Source: Ohtaekwangia koreensis
GTDB lineage: Bacteria > Bacteroidota > Bacteroidia > Cytophagales > Cyclobacteriaceae
Direction: 5' to 3'
NCBI RefSeq assembly: GCF_900167975.1
Contig: NZ_FUZU01000005.1
Span: 129,001-193,000 of the forward strand
DNA length: 64,000 bases
Below, one piece after another: positions 61,721 through 64,000 of the stretch (its first letter is position 1; each line of letters opens with the position of its first letter). The notes under the pieces are model-generated. The model made no database searches and was not told the origin of the DNA. It saw only the letters and a program-made list of their open reading frames with translations. The position numbers and the translations under genes are program-made.

Positions 61721-62635
61721 ATGTATAAAATATATCTATTCCCGTTAGTTATTGTTATTTCTCTATTTGCCGCAAGCTGCAGCGATAATGATACAGAAGA
61801 GCAGGAGCCTGAGTTACCAATAGATTCCGTTGGAGTAACTATTAATTCGTCAGGTGGATCGTTGGAGTCTACGGATAAAAATATATCTGTTGTAATTCCT
61901 GCTGGAGCTGTGAATTCGGGTGTCTCCATTGAAATTGAAGAATTAGCAAATGATGCCACTAACGGCATTGGCAAAATATATAGCCTGACGGATCAACAGT
62001 TTTTGAAGCCGGTGACATTGACTTTAAAGTATACGGACGATGAACTTAGCACGAAGAAAACATACCCTGCCCTTCTGCGACTTGTAACGAGAAAATCATC
62101 GGGCAGCAGCTGGGAAGTTGTTGACGACTTTATAATCGACCAAACAACAAAGACAGTGAAAGCAGAGGTTGATCATTTTAGCGATTGGACTCTCATAAGC
62201 ACGGACGGTACACTTGATTTTTCAGTGGACGGTGTTTCCTATAGAAACTTGTCTCTTTCAGTAACAATGGACACGAAGTTAGGCCGCCCTGCAAAATTTC
62301 GCGCCAGTAGTACAGAAAGATATTTCACGGCTACCGTTGACTCAACGGTCATGGGAGCATCCTATGCAACACTAAGCGCATACCTTGGGAAGATTGCTGC
62401 CTTAACAGAACAGACTCCTACAGATACATCAAATGTATTGTTCGTTGAGCCTAATCCTAATTCGTGCTATAGAAGAGGTGATGGTAGTACCAGGTTTCGT
62501 TTCACAAATTATTCTACCACCACAAATGTACTTGTAACAGGAACCTTTACCTTGGTTGGAACTTTACCAACAGACAACAGTACCTGCCAGGCCAGAAAGA
62601 CTATAACGGGGACTTTTGCGTATAGGGTGAAATGA
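61721..62635 (+). CDS. lipoprotein with ZU5-like domain
   Basis: 304 residues, lipobox AASC (C20), acidic linker SDNDTEEQEPELP. Residues 42-140 match the ZU5-like pattern: INSSGGSLESTDKNISVVIP followed by AGAVNSGVSIEIEEL and FLKPVTLTLKYTDDEL, with a closing VDHFSDWTLIS. The remaining 140 residues are beta-rich and contain a cysteine pair (NSCYRR, STCQARK) that may form a disulphide. It is a cell-surface or periplasmic lipoprotein; the ligand is unknown. Confidence 0.7.
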   Translation: MYKIYLFPLVIVISLFAASCSDNDTEEQEPELPIDSVGVTINSSGGSLESTDKNISVVIPAGAVNSGVSIEIEELANDATNGIGKIYSLTDQQFLKPVTLTLKYTDDELSTKKTYPALLRLVTRKSSGSSWEVVDDFIIDQTTKTVKAEVDHFSDWTLISTDGTLDFSVDGVSYRNLSLSVTMDTKLGRPAKFRASSTERYFTATVDSTVMGASYATLSAYLGKIAALTEQTPTDTSNVLFVEPNPNSCYRRGDGSTRFRFTNYSTTTNVLVTGTFTLVGTLPTDNSTCQARKTITGTFAYRVK

Positions 62636-62648
62636 TTGTTTGGTAAAT

Positions 62649-62786
62649 TTATACCGTATACCCTACTGAAATAAGACCCTAGTGACATGCTATAAAAATG
62701 CGGAGTACTGTAAATATTCTTCAATTCTAAATTGACCAGCATTGTAAAGTAGCTCTGTTTAGCGATATACGCAGTTTACGGTATAA
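62649..62786. repeat. 10-base inverted repeat flanking 118 bases
   Basis: TTATACCGTA (62649-62658) and TACGGTATAA (62777-62786) are exact inverted copies. The interior has no gene. A small non-autonomous mobile element or chance are both possible; no target-site duplication was recognised. Confidence 0.3.
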
Positions 62787-62833
62787 GACTTTCTATCTAG
62801 CTACGCATATTTGCCATTGTTGCAAGGGGCATA

Positions 62834-63238
62834 TTAACCTTCCCTCAATTTTAAATAGGAAGAATACCCGCCAAGAAAAATGGCAATAAATGTCATCGTG
62901 ACCATCAGCTGTTCGTACTGGCGATGAGCCATTACAGAGTTTAAAAATCCTACAAACCCGATGGTTGAAAAGATCATCATTATCCAGGAAAAGATATTTA
63001 AAATCTTGTATGCTGGTATCTTTGTTCCAGGATTCTCCCTCTCAATACGCTTATATATACCGTAAGGAAGTCTACTTAAGAATTGGAATGCGAAGTGAAA
63101 TTGAAGGTTCACTAATAATGCCATCCAGAATTTTTCAACCAAAGTTCCTTCGATTAAAACTAATGGTCCCATAATACTTACTATGAAAGTTACAAGTGAC
63201 GACCATTTATAATAGTAGGAAATACTGACGCTTGTCAT
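62834..63238 (-). CDS. small multi-pass membrane protein, unknown
   Basis: 134 residues with about four hydrophobic segments, at 10-30 (WSSLVTFIVSIMGPLVLIEG), 36-50, 82-102 (ILNIFSWIMMIFSTIGFVGF) and 112-127. A basic loop RLPYGIYKRIERENPGTKIP separates the halves. No family recognised. It stands alone between two oppositely oriented neighbours. Confidence 0.58.
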   Translation of the reverse strand: MTSVSISYYYKWSSLVTFIVSIMGPLVLIEGTLVEKFWMALLVNLQFHFAFQFLSRLPYGIYKRIERENPGTKIPAYKILNIFSWIMMIFSTIGFVGFLNSVMAHRQYEQLMVTMTFIAIFLGGYSSYLKLREG

Positions 63239-63436
63239 TCTGTCGGATTAAAATGTTTGCAGCATATATATAGTCAGTGCTAAAAAATATAGCGATTTTT
63301 AGGCCAGATAGGATTCACTCTTTGTCAATGAGTGATGGTTCCATTGTAACAGATCTACTCACTACAAGTATTCTGGTATAGCGGTGGGCTAACACCTGAC
63401 CAAGGCGTGAATAAACCTACAATATTTCTAGCCGTA

Positions 63437-64000
63437 TTATTTCTTTAGCCGGCTTTTAAAAAGCTCAATTCGTTTCTTATACTCTGCTTCACTTTGTTGC
63501 TTTGCATTGGAGTTCCAGTCTGTTCTTTTTTGATCCATCGAAATAGCGAGCATAGCAAAGTCAATCGCTTCCTTATATTTCTTTTGCAATTCCAAGATGT
63601 CAACTTTTTGTCTGTAGTACCAGGATTCATTTTTCATTGCAATTGCTTTGTCAACGAGTAACAACGCTCGATCTAAGTCCTTGTTTAGGAAGTAATAGTA
63701 CTCTGCTGCCGCAGCATATTCGTCTGCATTGCTAGACTTATCTGTTAACAAATGTTGTTGAACAAAGTCATTGACTACTTTGTCTGATTCTGTTTTTACA
63801 AGGAATGAAACCTGAGTATTCTCCCACGAAATGTAAACCATGGCATTGTTGGGTACTACATCAATGTCTATGGTTAGTGATTCATAGTATCGATCAGTCG
63901 AGTGCGGCTTTACTTTAAATCGAACTATATCTTTTGTTGCGTCATACGAACTTGCTCCGTAAAGAGTTGTGTCCTTATTCAAGATTACAGTCCATTCGTT
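63437..64000 (-). CDS. DUF2911-family protein, N-terminus beyond the window
   Basis: The reading frame stays open to the right edge, so the gene is cut. The visible 187 residues begin with NEWTVILNKDTTLYGASSYD, the DUF2911 signature (EWTIIxNK), continue with the beta-rich second half of that domain, and end in a TPR-like helical part (YAAAAEYYYFLNKDLDRALL, YYRQKVDILELQKKYKEAID). DUF2911 proteins are usually exported in Bacteroidota; the signal peptide would lie outside the window. The function is unknown. Confidence 0.8.
   Translation of the reverse strand, partial: NEWTVILNKDTTLYGASSYDATKDIVRFKVKPHSTDRYYESLTIDIDVVPNNAMVYISWENTQVSFLVKTESDKVVNDFVQQHLLTDKSSNADEYAAAAEYYYFLNKDLDRALLLVDKAIAMKNESWYYRQKVDILELQKKYKEAIDFAMLAISMDQKRTDWNSNAKQQSEAEYKKRIELFKSRLKK

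Noticed and set aside
62509-62742. 77-codon minus-strand frame at the end of the ZU5-like lipoprotein gene.
   Set aside because: It overlaps conserved plus-strand coding sequence and has no start signal.

Overview
The window looks like chromosomal DNA of a Bacteroidota bacterium, most likely a soil or freshwater Cytophagales relative. Three things point that way: SusC/SusD outer-membrane pairs and DUF6443-type RHS proteins; AT-rich leaders without Shine-Dalgarno sequences; and TAnnTTTG-type -7 promoter boxes. No tRNA, rRNA, CRISPR array, transposase or complete prophage was seen. The genus is not decidable from the sequence alone.

Layout. 0.1-3.5 kb, minus strand: PaaD-like Fe-S assembly protein, DinB-fold protein, glutamyl-tRNA reductase (hemA), then an exported truncated-haemoglobin lipoprotein with a small HMA-like membrane protein. 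3.6-9.8 kb: triple helix-hairpin-helix protein, very large superfamily 1 helicase, convergent YbdK-type carboxylate-amine ligase. 9.9-16.3 kb: a nitrogen-assimilation block (asnB, ammonium transporter, outer-membrane porin, eukaryotic-type glutamine synthetase II), with the two outer transcription units sharing an unusual RNA element. 16.4-20.9 kb: DUF1080 lipoprotein, small membrane protein, GlcD-type FAD oxidoreductase, NlpC/P60 lipoprotein, M42 aminopeptidase. 21-24.3 kb: a signalling block with two tandem YfiR-family periplasmic proteins, a PAS histidine kinase and a NarL-type regulator.

24.6-35.7 kb holds two SusC/SusD loci with near-identical leaders and N-termini but divergent barrels; the second also encodes a DUF1735-like surface lipoprotein, and neither has an adjacent enzyme. 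36.0-47.5 kb is an RHS locus: a decayed RHS N-terminal remnant, a 1130-residue RHS/YD protein, a 2269-residue Ig-like/DUF6443/RHS-core protein, and a secreted CAP-domain protein translationally coupled to it through a TAGTG overlap. This is the best candidate for an undescribed system. The 0.8 kb that follows holds a frameshifted regulator remnant and a direct repeat. 48-53.7 kb: a TonB-dependent receptor with a structured leader, a coiled-coil plus barrel protein of unknown function, and a BtuF-like metal/cobalamin receptor, perhaps one uptake system.

53.7-59.4 kb is housekeeping: aroA, a tiny membrane protein, aroB, proline dehydrogenase, lysS. 59.4-64 kb is a run of poorly recognisable lipoproteins and membrane proteins ending in a DUF2911 gene cut by the window edge. 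All family assignments come from reading motifs by eye; no database search was run.
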